A stretch of DNA of 64,000 nt from Cohnella endophytica (GTDB lineage Bacteria; Bacillota; Bacilli; Paenibacillales; Paenibacillaceae), in NCBI RefSeq assembly GCF_003628305.1, contig NZ_RBZM01000002.1, positions 558,001-622,000 on the forward strand. The letters are read 5' to 3'. Below the pieces are notes generated by a model. The model searched no databases and was not told the origin of the DNA. It was given only the letters and a program-made list of their open reading frames with translations. Positions within the stretch are counted from its first letter, which is position 1; every line of letters starts with the position of its first letter. Positions 8,644 through 17,675 of the stretch are shown here, piece after piece. A program made the position numbers and the translations under genes.

Positions 8644-9126
8644 ATGGAATTCGCAAGTAAACGATGGTTCGCAATCCTCATCTTCTCGGCCTTAACTCTG
8701 TGTATAGCCGGTTGCGGAGACCTAAACGAACTGTGGGAAGGCAACCCGTCGTCCGCCTCGGGAGCTCCTCCTTCCGACCAAGCGGTCATCGCCTTGCGGA
8801 CCGAAGCCGATTTGCCCGCCGAAGTACCGAGGGATATACGCATCTTGGAAGGCGCCAAAGCGTTATCCGCGATCAAGACGGGCGACGGGGTAACGAAAGG
8901 CAATGGCTACTACCAACTTTCTTACCGAGTGTCCGCGAGCTTGCAGGATGCCGCAGCGCGTTACCGCCAGATTCTTAAGGACGACAAATTCGATTTCGTC
9001 GATGAACCCGTTGCCGAAAGCGTATCGATTTCCGGAAGCACCCCCGCATGGATGTTTTACCTGACCATATCCAAATCGAGCGAGGTCAAGGGAGAAACGG
9101 CCATTACGATTTCCTACACGAAATAA
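8644..9126 (+). CDS. Uncharacterised lipoprotein
   Basis: This 160-residue secreted lipoprotein has a signal peptide ending in the lipobox IAGC (Cys about 24) and a short Ser/Pro-rich spacer. The following domain contains repeated amphipathic patterns (YYQLSYRVSASLQDAAARYRQIL) that suggest a compact alpha/beta fold. I do not recognise a family. GAGGGAG before the ATG at 8644 is well placed; an overlapping ATG four bases earlier gives only a six-codon frame. It stands alone between the response regulator and a bidirectional terminator, with a strong inverted repeat just upstream. Confidence 0.75.
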   Translation: MEFASKRWFAILIFSALTLCIAGCGDLNELWEGNPSSASGAPPSDQAVIALRTEADLPAEVPRDIRILEGAKALSAIKTGDGVTKGNGYYQLSYRVSASLQDAAARYRQILKDDKFDFVDEPVAESVSISGSTPAWMFYLTISKSSEVKGETAITISYTK

Positions 9127-9153
9127 CCTAAAAGAAATACGATGCCATCAAAA

Positions 9154-9197
9154 AAACCAATGCCTCCTTCGACGAATAAGAAGGAACGCATTGGTTT
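9154..9197. terminator. Bidirectional terminator between convergent genes
   Basis: AAACCAATGC (9154-9163) pairs with 9188-9197, with an additional inner TCCTT/AAGGA stem. It has A-rich sequence on the left and TTTT on the right, so it can end both the plus-strand lipoprotein gene and the minus-strand degV gene. Confidence 0.85.
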
Positions 9198-9211
9198 TAA
9201 TGGTATGTTCG

Positions 9212-10054
9212 TCAATCGCAGTAGTACGTAAATCCGATTGCTCCGGCGCCGGTATGCGTGCTGATAATAGGCGTCGTATCCTCGATGTCGATGTCGCGAT
9301 ATCCGAAGTTCTCGACGATGACGTCCTTCAGCTTCGAAGCGAGCTCGAAGCCGTCCGCATGCACTAGGCCGACGCCGCGAATCGTCTTCCCCTCAGTGTC
9401 CTCGGCGAAGCGTTTCGCCAAATACTCGATCACGTGGGCACGGCTTCTCACTTTGGCGACCGGGTTAAGCGAACCGTCTTCCAGCGAGGCGATTAGTTTA
9501 ATCTTCAATAGAGAACCGATCCAAGCTTGGGCTTTGCCGATTCTTCCGCCTTTAACGAGGTTATCCAACGTGTCGACGACGACGAACAACCGGGTTTGCT
9601 CCCGGATCGCTTGAAGACGTTCCACGATTTCCTCGACGCTTCGCCCTTCCTTGGCCATTTTGGCCGCCTCAATTACTTGAAACCCGAGCGCCTTCGTAAT
9701 GTAATGGGAATCGATGACCGTAACCTTCGCCTTCGTCATCTCGGCCGCCATTTCCGCGGAGCGAACCGTCCCGCTTAATCCGCCCGTCATGTGGATGGAC
9801 AATACTTCCCCGCCATCCGCGCCCAGTCGGTCGAACGCTTCGAGGAACGCGCCGGCCGGAGGCTGCGAGCTCTTCGGAAGCTCCTTGGCTTGTTTCATCT
9901 TCACCATGAACTCGACCGGTGTAATGTCTACGCGATCCACGTAAGTTTGATTGTCGATACTGAAGGATAAAGGAACGATTTCGATGCCGTATTCGCTTAT
10001 GATTCGTTCCGATAGATCGACGGTTGAGTCCGTCACGATTCTAATTGAGCCCAC
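9212..10054 (-). CDS. DegV family fatty-acid-binding protein
   Basis: This 280-residue protein matches the DegV (FakB-like) family, which binds a fatty acid for phosphorylation by FakA so that exogenous fatty acids enter phospholipid synthesis. Visible signatures are IVTDSTVDL at the N-terminus, the SSQPP loop (about residues 60-65), IHMTGGLSGT near 82-91, and the C-terminal HTGAGAIGFTYY. The start is GTG at 10054 with AGGA ahead. The length is standard. It is not next to a fakA gene here, so which kinase it serves is unknown. Confidence 0.92.
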   Translation of the reverse strand: MGSIRIVTDSTVDLSERIISEYGIEIVPLSFSIDNQTYVDRVDITPVEFMVKMKQAKELPKSSQPPAGAFLEAFDRLGADGGEVLSIHMTGGLSGTVRSAEMAAEMTKAKVTVIDSHYITKALGFQVIEAAKMAKEGRSVEEIVERLQAIREQTRLFVVVDTLDNLVKGGRIGKAQAWIGSLLKIKLIASLEDGSLNPVAKVRSRAHVIEYLAKRFAEDTEGKTIRGVGLVHADGFELASKLKDVIVENFGYRDIDIEDTTPIISTHTGAGAIGFTYYCD

Positions 10055-10114
10055 GGGGTCATCCTGCTTTCGCGTGTTGTGATAAGTATTGACCTAACCT
10101 GAACATATTTGTGT

Positions 10115-10144
10115 AGTCTATCATTACGAGCCATAGAATTTCAA
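10115..10144 (-). promoter_or_regulatory. Possible degV promoter
   Basis: On the minus strand TTGAAA (10144-10139) and TAGACT (10120-10115) are 18 bases apart, about 60 bases before the GTG start. It is a plausible SigA-type promoter, judged by eye only. Confidence 0.4.
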
Positions 10145-10197
10145 CTTCTGCAAGCTGCCTATCCTGCTAATCAACGCACGTTTCGTCCGGTCTCCTG

Positions 10198-11637
10198 TTA
10201 ATGATACCGCTCGATTAGCGCTGCCCGAAGCTCCCATAAATCTTGGCTGACGTTGACGCGATACGTCTCGGGATTCAGCTTGCGTAACACTTCAGGCCAG
10301 AAGAGGGATAACTGCTCTTCATGATAACTTCTGATTCCGTCAAGCGTCGGAAGCTCGAGAATAAGATCCCCGTCTTTGAAAATTGGATGAAGTAACGGTA
10401 ACGCCTCATAATCGGTAACGAGCTTGGATTGATGAGGATGAAGCGGATCCGGCAGGCGGATCGATTCGCCTGTCACGACGGCTTCCTGCTCTTCCGGCAG
10501 GCAAATATAATCAGCCTCCGCTTTACCCGTACGTCTGCTAACGATGCGATAGACGTCTTTCGCGCCGGGCGTCGAGATTTTCTCGGGATTTCCCGAAATC
10601 TTAATAACCGGAATGAGTTCACCGTCTTTCTGACGGGCTACGAGCTTGTATACGCCCCCTAAGGACGGTTGATCGAACGCCGTAATCAGTTGGGTGCCCA
10701 CGCCCCAGACATCGATTCTCGCTCCTTGCGCTTTGAGCTCGGATATTATGTTCTCATCCAGATCGTTCGAAGCTACGATTCGAACTTCGGGGAAACCGGC
10801 GTCATCCAGCATCGCGCGGGCGCGCTTCGATAAGTACGCCAGATCGCCGCTATCCAGACGGATCCCGTGCAGCCGTTTACCCCGATCCGCTAGCCATCTT
10901 GCCGTCTTGATCGCGTTGGGAACGCCGCTCTTGAGCGTATCGTACGTGTCAACGAGCAGCGTAACATGATCAGGCAGCGCCTCCGCGTACTGCCGGAAGG
11001 CATCCTCCTCGCTATCGTGTCCCTGAACCCAAGAGTGAGCGTGCGTACCCGAAGTCTGTATTCCGAAAAGCTTGCCCGCCCTCAGGTTCGACGTAGCGTG
11101 GAAACCCGCGATGTAAGTCGCGCGCGCTCCCCAAACCGCGGCATCGGCCTCCTGCGCCCTTCTCGTGCCGAATTCAAGCAACAGCTCGTCCGGCGCAACT
11201 CGTTTGATTCGCGAAGCCTTGGTTGCGATTAGCGTCTGATAGTTCAGGAAATTCAACAGCGCGGTCTCGACCAATTGCGCCTCGAAAATTCTAGCCTCGA
11301 CTCGGATAAGAGGCTGATTCGGAAAAACAAGCGTTCCTTCAAGCATGGAATAGAGATTGCCCGTGAAACGGAACTCCCGAAGCCGCTCCAGAAAAGCCTC
11401 CTCGTATCCTTCCTCCTGCGTCCTCAAGTACGCGATATCTTCCTCCGCGAACGCCAAACCCTTTATGTAACCGACTATTCGTTCTAACCCGGCGAACACC
11501 GCATATCCGTTGCCGAACGGCAGCTTGCGAAAGTAAGCCTCGAAAACCGCGACCTCGTCGGCGGTGCCGCGCTTCCAATGCGCGTACATCATGTTGATCT
11601 GATATTTGTCGGTATGGAGAGCCAAGCTATCGGTCAT
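10198..11637 (-). CDS. pncB: Nicotinate phosphoribosyltransferase
   Basis: This 479-residue enzyme makes nicotinate mononucleotide from nicotinate and PRPP, with ATP hydrolysis, in NAD salvage. The N-terminus [15 protein letters not shown] is typical. [18 protein letters not shown], the region around the phosphorylatable-His motif TSGTHAHSW, and the ribose-phosphate loop [12 protein letters not shown] are all present. I chose the ATG at 11637, overlapping the nadE stop as ATGA; an in-frame start seven codons upstream lies inside nadE. The overlap with nadE means translational coupling of two steps of the same pathway. Confidence 0.95.
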   Translation of the reverse strand: MTDSLALHTDKYQINMMYAHWKRGTADEVAVFEAYFRKLPFGNGYAVFAGLERIVGYIKGLAFAEEDIAYLRTQEEGYEEAFLERLREFRFTGNLYSMLEGTLVFPNQPLIRVEARIFEAQLVETALLNFLNYQTLIATKASRIKRVAPDELLLEFGTRRAQEADAAVWGARATYIAGFHATSNLRAGKLFGIQTSGTHAHSWVQGHDSEEDAFRQYAEALPDHVTLLVDTYDTLKSGVPNAIKTARWLADRGKRLHGIRLDSGDLAYLSKRARAMLDDAGFPEVRIVASNDLDENIISELKAQGARIDVWGVGTQLITAFDQPSLGGVYKLVARQKDGELIPVIKISGNPEKISTPGAKDVYRIVSRRTGKAEADYICLPEEQEAVVTGESIRLPDPLHPHQSKLVTDYEALPLLHPIFKDGDLILELPTLDGIRSYHEEQLSLFWPEVLRKLNPETYRVNVSQDLWELRAALIERYH

Positions 11638-12473
11638 TCCGATCCCGCCTTCCACCATTCGTCGTAGATCGTCACCGGTCCTCGCCGCTTATGCTCCGTC
11701 GCCTCGTAGCGCCGAACGATCATGTCGGCCGTCTCTTCTTGTACGGCTTTGCCCTCCAGATAATCGTCCAGCTCTTCATAGCTGAGACCAAGCGCGTCTT
11801 CATCCGGCAATCCCGGCTTCAAGTCTTCCAAATCCGCAGTCGGAAGTTTCGTGAACAGATGCTCCGGGCAGCCGAGCGCTTGCAGAAGCTGTCTGCCCTG
11901 ACGCTTATTTAGACCGTAGATCGGCGCTACGTCGCAAGCCCCGTCTCCATGCTTCGTATAGAACCCCGTTATCGCTTCCGCCGCGTGATCGGTACCGAGC
12001 ACCAGAAGCCCGTAATGCGCTCCAAGATCATATTGCGCCTTCATTCGCTCGCGCGCCTTGACGTTCCCTTTGTGAAAATCGCTAAGTTTCTCGCCCGTAG
12101 CCGTCTCGAACGATCGAAGTGACGCCTCGACGGCCGGTTTAATGTCTACGGTTACCGTACGCGTCGGCTGAATGAACCGAAGAGCATCCTGGGCATCCGA
12201 TTCGTCCAATTGAATCCCGTACGGCAGTCTCACGGCCAAATACGAGTAACCGGCGGCGTTTGTCTCGCTATTCAGCTCGTTAACCGCGAGCTGCGCGAGT
12301 TTGCCCGCCAACGTGGAATCTTGCCCTCCCGATTGCCCCAGTACGTACCCTTTGGCGCCGGTATGCAGGAGGTAGCGTTTTAGAAACTTCACTCGAGCCC
12401 GTATTTCCGTCTCTGCGTCGATCCGCGGGCGTACCTTAAGCTGCTTCCCGATTTCCTCTTGTTTCGTTGTCAT
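11634..12473 (-). CDS. nadE: Ammonia-dependent NAD+ synthetase
   Basis: A 279-residue enzyme that amidates deamido-NAD with ammonia and ATP in the last step of NAD synthesis. It carries the PP-loop [14 protein letters not shown] near residue 45 and [25 protein letters not shown]. The short length and the absence of a glutaminase domain mark the ammonia-dependent class. GGAGGAGCGAGACG precedes the ATG. It is the first gene of a two-gene NAD-salvage operon and overlaps pncB by four bases. Confidence 0.95.
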   Translation of the reverse strand: MTTKQEEIGKQLKVRPRIDAETEIRARVKFLKRYLLHTGAKGYVLGQSGGQDSTLAGKLAQLAVNELNSETNAAGYSYLAVRLPYGIQLDESDAQDALRFIQPTRTVTVDIKPAVEASLRSFETATGEKLSDFHKGNVKARERMKAQYDLGAHYGLLVLGTDHAAEAITGFYTKHGDGACDVAPIYGLNKRQGRQLLQALGCPEHLFTKLPTADLEDLKPGLPDEDALGLSYEELDDYLEGKAVQEETADMIVRRYEATEHKRRGPVTIYDEWWKAGSE

Positions 12474-12570
12474 CGTCTCGCTCCTCCCGACTTTGGAATG
12501 ACGAGCCGGCGGCCGTCGTCATCGTTAGCATTTGAAGGCGGATGCGTTCCCATGCATTGTGCGTATGTAA

Positions 12571-12613
12571 ACGATTGAAGGGTAGCTCAAGCATGGAGCT
12601 ACCCTTCAATCGT
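12571..12613 (-). terminator. Strong terminator after the efe iron operon
   Basis: An 18-bp perfect stem (12571-12588 with 12596-12613) and 7-nt loop. It lies 16 bases beyond the efeB stop on the minus strand. The T-tail is short (CGTTTACAT), but the stem is long. Confidence 0.75.
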
Positions 12614-12628
12614 TCCTTGCTTATGATT

Positions 12629-13864
12629 TTATGATTCCAATAATTTCTGGCCGATATATTCGCCTTCCCGAATTCCGCTGGGACAAGCGAACATTCCGCT
12701 CGCGATGTGGGAAGTATACTCGTTCAGCTTATCCTTGCTCTGCATGAGCTTAAGCATCGGAATAAACTGTTCTTCCGGATTGCGCTGATAGCTGACGAAA
12801 AGAAGGCCCGCGTTCACGTTGCCTGTGCGCGGATCCACGGCATCCGTATACGAATAGCCCCGGCGATGAATCATCTGCTTGGATTCCTTGGCTAGTCGTA
12901 CGTGAGCGGTATTCGGCATCTGGGCGGCATCCACGGTATCGAATTCGCCTTTCTTGCCGTATGCGGCTCCGGATTCCTTATGTCGTCCGAAAGTATCTTG
13001 CTGATCCGAGAGCGACGATCGATCCCACACTTCGAGAAGCATGCGAATTTTCCGATAGGCCATATAGCTGCCGCCCTGCATCCAGGCAGGTTCGCCATCT
13101 CCTGCCCACACGACGCTATCATAACCCGCCGGAGTCTGATGGAGATTATTGGCCGTCCCGTCCTTGAACCCGAACAGATTGCGCGGCGTCTGGCCCGGTC
13201 GGCCGCTAATAAAGCCTTCCTGCATCCAATTGACGCTGGCATAACCGGTAGAGAGCCGGATAAAGTTACGTACCGCATGAAAGGCTACTTGCTGATCGTC
13301 CGCGCACACTTGAACGCACACGTCTCCGCCCGATTGAAGAGGATCCAAGTTCTCCCGAGGCATACGGGGAATGTCCTTCAAATAGGAAGGAAGCTGATTG
13401 GCGATCCCGAAACGATCTTTTCCGTCAAGCCTGAAAAAGGTAGGGCCGAATCCGAACGTCACCGTTAACCGCGATGCCGGCAGATCCAGAGTTTCACCCG
13501 TATCGCTAGGCGGCAAAAGTGGATTGTCGCCCGTACGCATCGTACCTCCGGACATACTCAGATCGGCGAACTTCGTCCAATCCCTGAACAAACGCACGAC
13601 GCTTGCCTTATCGGATGTCATCCGGAAGCTCGCCAGGTACATATACGTCTGCTGCGGAGTTATAATGCCCGGTTGATGCACGCCGTACAGCTGAATTTGC
13701 TCATCCTTAGGGTCTTTGCCCGCCGCTTCCGTCTTCGAAGGGGAGATCGCATTCTCGATCGCCGCGACTCCCGCTCCTCCGATGGCTAAGCTCACGCCGG
13801 CAACCGCCGACATTTTCAGAAAGTCGAGGCGCGACATCCCCTGTTTTTTCTCATTCGATTCCAT
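12629..13864 (-). CDS. efeB: Iron-uptake deferrochelatase/peroxidase EfeB (DyP-type)
   Basis: This 411-residue haem protein is the DyP-type peroxidase of the Efe iron system and is normally exported already loaded with haem. The DyP motif region FGFKDGTANN (about residues 225-234) contains the conserved Asp-Gly, and a C-terminal IHRRGYSYT segment supplies a likely haem-ligand region. The N-terminus MSRLDFLKMSAVAGVSLAIGG aligns with a Tat signal, but the second arginine of S-R-R-x-F-L-K is leucine. The codons read CGC CTC, a one-base change from CGC CGC. GGAGGGGGA supports the ATG at 13864. It is the last gene of efeU-efeO-efeB. Confidence 0.93.
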   Translation of the reverse strand: MESNEKKQGMSRLDFLKMSAVAGVSLAIGGAGVAAIENAISPSKTEAAGKDPKDEQIQLYGVHQPGIITPQQTYMYLASFRMTSDKASVVRLFRDWTKFADLSMSGGTMRTGDNPLLPPSDTGETLDLPASRLTVTFGFGPTFFRLDGKDRFGIANQLPSYLKDIPRMPRENLDPLQSGGDVCVQVCADDQQVAFHAVRNFIRLSTGYASVNWMQEGFISGRPGQTPRNLFGFKDGTANNLHQTPAGYDSVVWAGDGEPAWMQGGSYMAYRKIRMLLEVWDRSSLSDQQDTFGRHKESGAAYGKKGEFDTVDAAQMPNTAHVRLAKESKQMIHRRGYSYTDAVDPRTGNVNAGLLFVSYQRNPEEQFIPMLKLMQSKDKLNEYTSHIASGMFACPSGIREGEYIGQKLLES

Positions 13865-13887
13865 TGCTCGATCCCCCTCCAGTTGAC

Positions 13888-15087
13888 TTACAGGATGCTA
13901 GCCGTCTGGGTCATCAAGCTAGAAAGCACGCTTAGCTCATCGCTGATCTTACGGATCTGTTCCGTAGTCAATTTATCGTAAGAGATATATTGGCCGTTTT
14001 CTTGATGACCGAGAAGCGTTTGCTCGAGCTGTTGGAATTGTTTATCCAACTGTGCGCCAAGCTCCGGATTTTTCTCGTTAAGCGCTGGGATAATGGACAA
14101 GTACACGCTTTTGGAGCCGCTCACGTTCGCAGCGAAGTCGACGAGATCCGTATGGGAATAAAGTTCCTCTTCGCCCGTAATCTTGGAAGTCGCAGCTTCG
14201 TTCAGCAGCTCTATCGCACCCGCGACGACCGTTTTCGGCTCGAGCTCGATCGATTTGATTTTTTCGCTTAATTCTTGCGTGTCTTTCAGAAGTTGATCCG
14301 CGTAGACATCCATGCCCTGCAAGTTGTTATCTACCCATAGCGCTTTCTCGATACGGTGGAACCCGCCCCAAGTGTTCGGATCTTCTGCGTCCGCCAGACG
14401 CGCATCGATTCTTGGATCAAGATCGCCGAAGCTCTCCGCGATCGGTTCGATCGTCTCGAAATACACGCGCGCTTTCGAATATAACGATTTTGCTTCCTCA
14501 ATGTTACCCGCTTTAACCGCATCGACGAACAGCTTCGTATGGCTGACTAGTCCGTCCGCTTGCTCTTGAACATATACCTTGTAATTGGCAACCGCCTTGG
14601 TCAGCAGCTCGGAGGTCGTTCCCGTCGTAGGCTTGGCGTTCTTAAGCGCCGTCAGCGCATCCTGAAGTTTGGCAGCCGTACCCGTTAACGCTTCGAAATC
14701 TACTTTATCGAATGCCGAGGCCGAGAAAATCGGCATAACATACTTCTCGATTTCCGTGTATTCGAGCGGGAACAATTGACGAACCGAGTTCTCGTAAGCG
14801 AGCCATGCATCGTTAACCGATTTGCCGAGACGTTTAACTTCGGCGGCGTCTTTGTTCTTAACCGCTTCCTGCAGCTTGCTCGTCTCATCTTGCAGCTTGG
14901 ATGTTCCTTCTTGAATCGCGCTGTTGCCTTCGGAAGAAGCATCGGTAGTCGATGCCGCGCTCGACGAAGCCGGGCTCGTAGCGGCCGCGGCCCCCTCGTT
15001 GTTGTCTTTGCCGCATGCGGAAAGAACGAGTAACAGAAGTGATGTTGCGATAATACCGGATACGAGTTTCGATTTTCCTTTAAACAT
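13888..15087 (-). CDS. efeO: Iron-uptake lipoprotein EfeO/EfeM (imelysin-like)
   Basis: A 399-residue extracellular lipoprotein that passes iron to the EfeU permease. The signal peptide ends in the lipobox LSAC (Cys25), and a Ser/Ala/Thr linker with a coiled-coil-like stretch follows. The imelysin/M75 domain (about 90-399) contains GGFHRIEKALW, whose HxxE motif binds metal in this family. The cupredoxin domain of long EfeO proteins is missing, so it is EfeM-like in architecture. GGGGGAA precedes the ATG. It is co-transcribed with efeU 27 bases upstream and efeB 23 bases downstream. Confidence 0.92.
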   Translation of the reverse strand: MFKGKSKLVSGIIATSLLLLVLSACGKDNNEGAAAATSPASSSAASTTDASSEGNSAIQEGTSKLQDETSKLQEAVKNKDAAEVKRLGKSVNDAWLAYENSVRQLFPLEYTEIEKYVMPIFSASAFDKVDFEALTGTAAKLQDALTALKNAKPTTGTTSELLTKAVANYKVYVQEQADGLVSHTKLFVDAVKAGNIEEAKSLYSKARVYFETIEPIAESFGDLDPRIDARLADAEDPNTWGGFHRIEKALWVDNNLQGMDVYADQLLKDTQELSEKIKSIELEPKTVVAGAIELLNEAATSKITGEEELYSHTDLVDFAANVSGSKSVYLSIIPALNEKNPELGAQLDKQFQQLEQTLLGHQENGQYISYDKLTTEQIRKISDELSVLSSLMTQTASIL

Positions 15088-15114
15088 TGCAAAGTTCCCC
15101 CGATTAATAGACCC

Positions 15115-16632
15115 TTAAGCCATTATTTTTTTGTTTTTGCGTTTAACGAACATCGCCTGTGCAACGATAGCAGACACCCCGGCGATGAGGAATAGCAGCT
15201 GCGGAAGCGTGCTGTACCACGACGGATACAAGCTGAAGGACACGCGTTCCGGTAAGTATTCCGTTACCGTGGACGGAATGACGCCCGCCATCTGCAGGCT
15301 GTGTATGCCGGAACCCATGAATTTGAAGCATAAGTAGAAAACGATGACGCTAGATACTAGAAAGACGGGACGCACGGGCAGCTTGGTTCCCGCTTTGATG
15401 ACGACGAAAGCCGCCGCGATCAATACCCCGAATCCGGCGGCAATTCCCGCGGCCAATTCGCTTCCAGGCATCTTGCCGACCATTCCGATCAGGAAGATCA
15501 CCGTCTCGAGCCCTTCCCGAATGACCGCGAAGAAAGCGATAAGCGCCATCGAGATCATTTTGCCTCCGGAGAGAGCCATTGCGCTTTTCGTTTCGAGAAA
15601 CTTGTTCCAGCGCTTCACGTCGGAGTTACGGTGCAACCAGTAGCTAACGTAAAGCAGCATTACGCTGGCGAACAAGCCCGTCCAGCCGTTGATCAGCGAA
15701 TTATTGCGCCCGAAAGCGCTGGAGGACAACAGGAACGCCACGATAAAACCGATCACGATGCACAAAGTCGCGCCGACGGAAGTTCCTCCGATAATCCACC
15801 GCCTAGCCGGCCTAGAATTCGATTTTTTGGCGTACATCAACAAAGTCCCGACGACAAGCAAACCTTCGATTCCTTCGCGAATCGGAATCAAGGCCGCGTC
15901 CCACCAAGAATATTGAGCGTCGATCAAGGGGGTAAGCGACTCGATCATCCGATCGATGATCGGTTTGGCTTGTTCTTTCTTGTCGTCGCTATCGCTGGAT
16001 AAGTAAGCGTCGAGCAGAACGAGATCGCGTTCCGAATTATTGTACGTCGTCTGGGATTGGCTTACGATGTCCCCTTCGACGGTTAACCATTGACGTTGCA
16101 GCAGCTTCACTTCGTTCAGGGCTTCGGGCCAATTACGCCTGTCCATCAGGTCGCCCGCTCTCCGGAGCTTCATTACGTAAGCGCTAAGCGTTAACTGCTG
16201 TTTACCGTCGTTATCCGCGTAGGCGCCTTCCTCGTAAACCTGTAACGAGAAGCGAAGCGCCGAAGAAGTCTCGGCCGCGAGTTTGACGTCTTTGCTCACG
16301 ATTGCCAAGGAAAGATCCGCGATTTTACTGTCGATCTCAAGCGCCATGTCGAGAGATTGCTGCTTGACCGTTGCTTTGTTCGCGTTCCACCATCTTTTAA
16401 CGAGACCGAACGTTTCGGAGCCTTGCTCCATATTGCCTGCTTCCAAGAGGGCGTTCATTTTTTCTGCGTTGGCGAGGACAAGCCCCGTTTCATTGTCTGG
16501 CGTAGCCGATTCTGCATAAGCAGCTGGGCAATAGGTTAACAATAATGTCGCGACCAAAATAAACGCACAAACCGCGGTGAGAAACGAATGGGCATTCCAA
16601 GCGTTCCGCCTGCTCCGGTCCGTGCTTTTCAT
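15115..16632 (-). CDS. efeU: High-affinity iron permease EfeU (FTR1 family) with long extracytoplasmic domain
   Basis: This 505-residue protein moves ferric iron across the membrane. A signal peptide (about 15-41, ending AYA) leads into an extracytoplasmic helical domain (42-240). Seven membrane helices follow, carrying the two iron-binding motifs REGIE (252-256) and REGLE (372-376). I chose the ATG at 16632 because AGGAGG lies eight bases upstream; the longer frame reaches through the promoter and Fur box. It is first in the efe operon, under a consensus promoter with a Fur-like site next to it, so iron repression is expected. Confidence 0.94.
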   Translation of the reverse strand: MKSTDRSRRNAWNAHSFLTAVCAFILVATLLLTYCPAAYAESATPDNETGLVLANAEKMNALLEAGNMEQGSETFGLVKRWWNANKATVKQQSLDMALEIDSKIADLSLAIVSKDVKLAAETSSALRFSLQVYEEGAYADNDGKQQLTLSAYVMKLRRAGDLMDRRNWPEALNEVKLLQRQWLTVEGDIVSQSQTTYNNSERDLVLLDAYLSSDSDDKKEQAKPIIDRMIESLTPLIDAQYSWWDAALIPIREGIEGLLVVGTLLMYAKKSNSRPARRWIIGGTSVGATLCIVIGFIVAFLLSSSAFGRNNSLINGWTGLFASVMLLYVSYWLHRNSDVKRWNKFLETKSAMALSGGKMISMALIAFFAVIREGLETVIFLIGMVGKMPGSELAAGIAAGFGVLIAAAFVVIKAGTKLPVRPVFLVSSVIVFYLCFKFMGSGIHSLQMAGVIPSTVTEYLPERVSFSLYPSWYSTLPQLLFLIAGVSAIVAQAMFVKRKNKKIMA

Positions 16633-16676
16633 TCTGACTGCCTCCTTGCTGCGGGTGAAATAAGTTCTCATTGCGA

Positions 16677-16691
16677 TGATAACAATTCTCA
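16677..16691. promoter_or_regulatory. Fur box of the efe operon
   Basis: TGAGAATTGTTATCA on the minus strand matches the 7-1-7 Bacillus Fur consensus TGATAATNATTATCA at all but two positions. It lies just downstream of the -10 box, over the expected transcription start, where Fur with iron would block the polymerase. Confidence 0.8.
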
Positions 16692-16702
16692 ATCTCAAAA
16701 TA

Positions 16703-16731
16703 ATTATAGTCATCCCCACCCGGGGTGTCAA
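16703..16731 (-). promoter_or_regulatory. Consensus SigA promoter of the efe operon
   Basis: On the minus strand TTGACA (16731-16726) and TATAAT (16708-16703) are separated by exactly 17 bases. Both hexamers are perfect matches. The Fur box starts about 11 bases downstream. Confidence 0.88.
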
Positions 16732-16777
16732 TTGAAACAATTGTCTAAATTCGCAGACTTTAGCCCTGTCGCAATGC

Positions 16778-16813
16778 CAAATAAAGCCTCCCGTAATCGG
16801 GAGGCTTTATTTG
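16778..16813 (-). terminator. Terminator after the TerC-like gene
   Basis: A 16-bp perfect stem (16778-16793 with 16798-16813) with a TAAT loop lies ten bases past the stop of the minus-strand gene. Its lower half is AT-rich and provides the T-tract. It insulates the efe promoter from upstream transcription. Confidence 0.85.
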
Positions 16814-16822
16814 CTTCGAGGT

Positions 16823-17518
16823 TTATTGCAATCTTTTCTCTTCTTTGGGCTTGTCGGTCAACACAAGCGACATTCTGCGCCACAAAAACGCCAATAACAA
16901 GACGATGAACGTCGTAAATACAGGAAACCAACTATAGCCCCACGATCCCCATCCCGGAATATTTTGGCGTACGGCTTCCACTTCGGAAAGCATTTCTCCA
17001 GCCGTATAACCAAGAATCGCGGAGCCGATCCAGACAAGAGCGGGAAATCGGGCCATCACCCGAAGGATCAGTTGGCTCCCCCAGACTAGCAATGGAATGC
17101 TTAGGGCGATACCGACGGCCATTAGCCAGAGATCGTTCTGCGCGATCGAAGCGATGGCAAGCACGTTATCCAAGCTCATGACCAAATCCGAGACGAGGAT
17201 AATCCCGATAGCCTTGCCTAGGGAAGCGACTCCCCGCACTTCTTTCGAACCTCCGTCATCGAGGATCAAATGGATGGCGATGTACATTAAAAGCAGTCCG
17301 CTTACGATTTGCACGGCCGGTATTTCCAGCAACGCAACCGCGGCTACCGAAAGCGCAATCCGAAGCAGGACCGCCGCCGTCGCTCCCAGCCAAACCGCGC
17401 GATTTCTCATTTTCTCGGGTAAATTGCGGCTGGCCATCGCGATCACGACGGCATTGTCTCCGCTCAACACGATGTTGACCAGTAAAATCTCCAGCAACAG
17501 AATCAAGCTCTCGAGCAT
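16823..17518 (-). CDS. TerC family integral membrane protein (YjbE-like)
   Basis: This 231-residue protein has about seven hydrophobic helices. Two TerC signature motifs with membrane-embedded aspartates are present: NIVLSGDNAVVIAMASRNLP in the first helix and SDLVMSLDNVLAIASIAQND in the middle. TerC-like proteins of Firmicutes have been linked to manganese export or metal supply to secreted enzymes. GAGGAGACGAAC precedes the ATG. The gene is alone between two terminators. I saw no yybP-ykoY-type manganese riboswitch in the 100 bases upstream. Confidence 0.88.
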   Translation of the reverse strand: MLESLILLLEILLVNIVLSGDNAVVIAMASRNLPEKMRNRAVWLGATAAVLLRIALSVAAVALLEIPAVQIVSGLLLMYIAIHLILDDGGSKEVRGVASLGKAIGIILVSDLVMSLDNVLAIASIAQNDLWLMAVGIALSIPLLVWGSQLILRVMARFPALVWIGSAILGYTAGEMLSEVEAVRQNIPGWGSWGYSWFPVFTTFIVLLLAFLWRRMSLVLTDKPKEEKRLQ

Positions 17519-17620
17519 GTTCGTCTCCTCATTGTCCGAAATGTTCCGCTTATACGAACCTATTCGCGATCGTAACGGATTTAGTATTCCCCGATATAGA
17601 GTCGATGTAGACCTCGGACG

Positions 17621-17656
17621 AAAAAGAGCAGGCTGACCCGGTTAGGATCAGCCTGC
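17621..17656 (-). terminator. Terminator after the aldo/keto reductase gene
   Basis: GCAGGCTGA (17628-17636) pairs with 17648-17656, followed on the minus strand by TCTTTTT. It lies 20 bases beyond the stop codon. Confidence 0.88.
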
Positions 17657-17675
17657 AACGGTGTTCATGTGCAAC

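Noticed and set aside
17519-17620. yybP-ykoY manganese riboswitch expected before the TerC gene
   Set aside because: The conserved loop sequences and stem arrangement could not be found upstream of the ATG.
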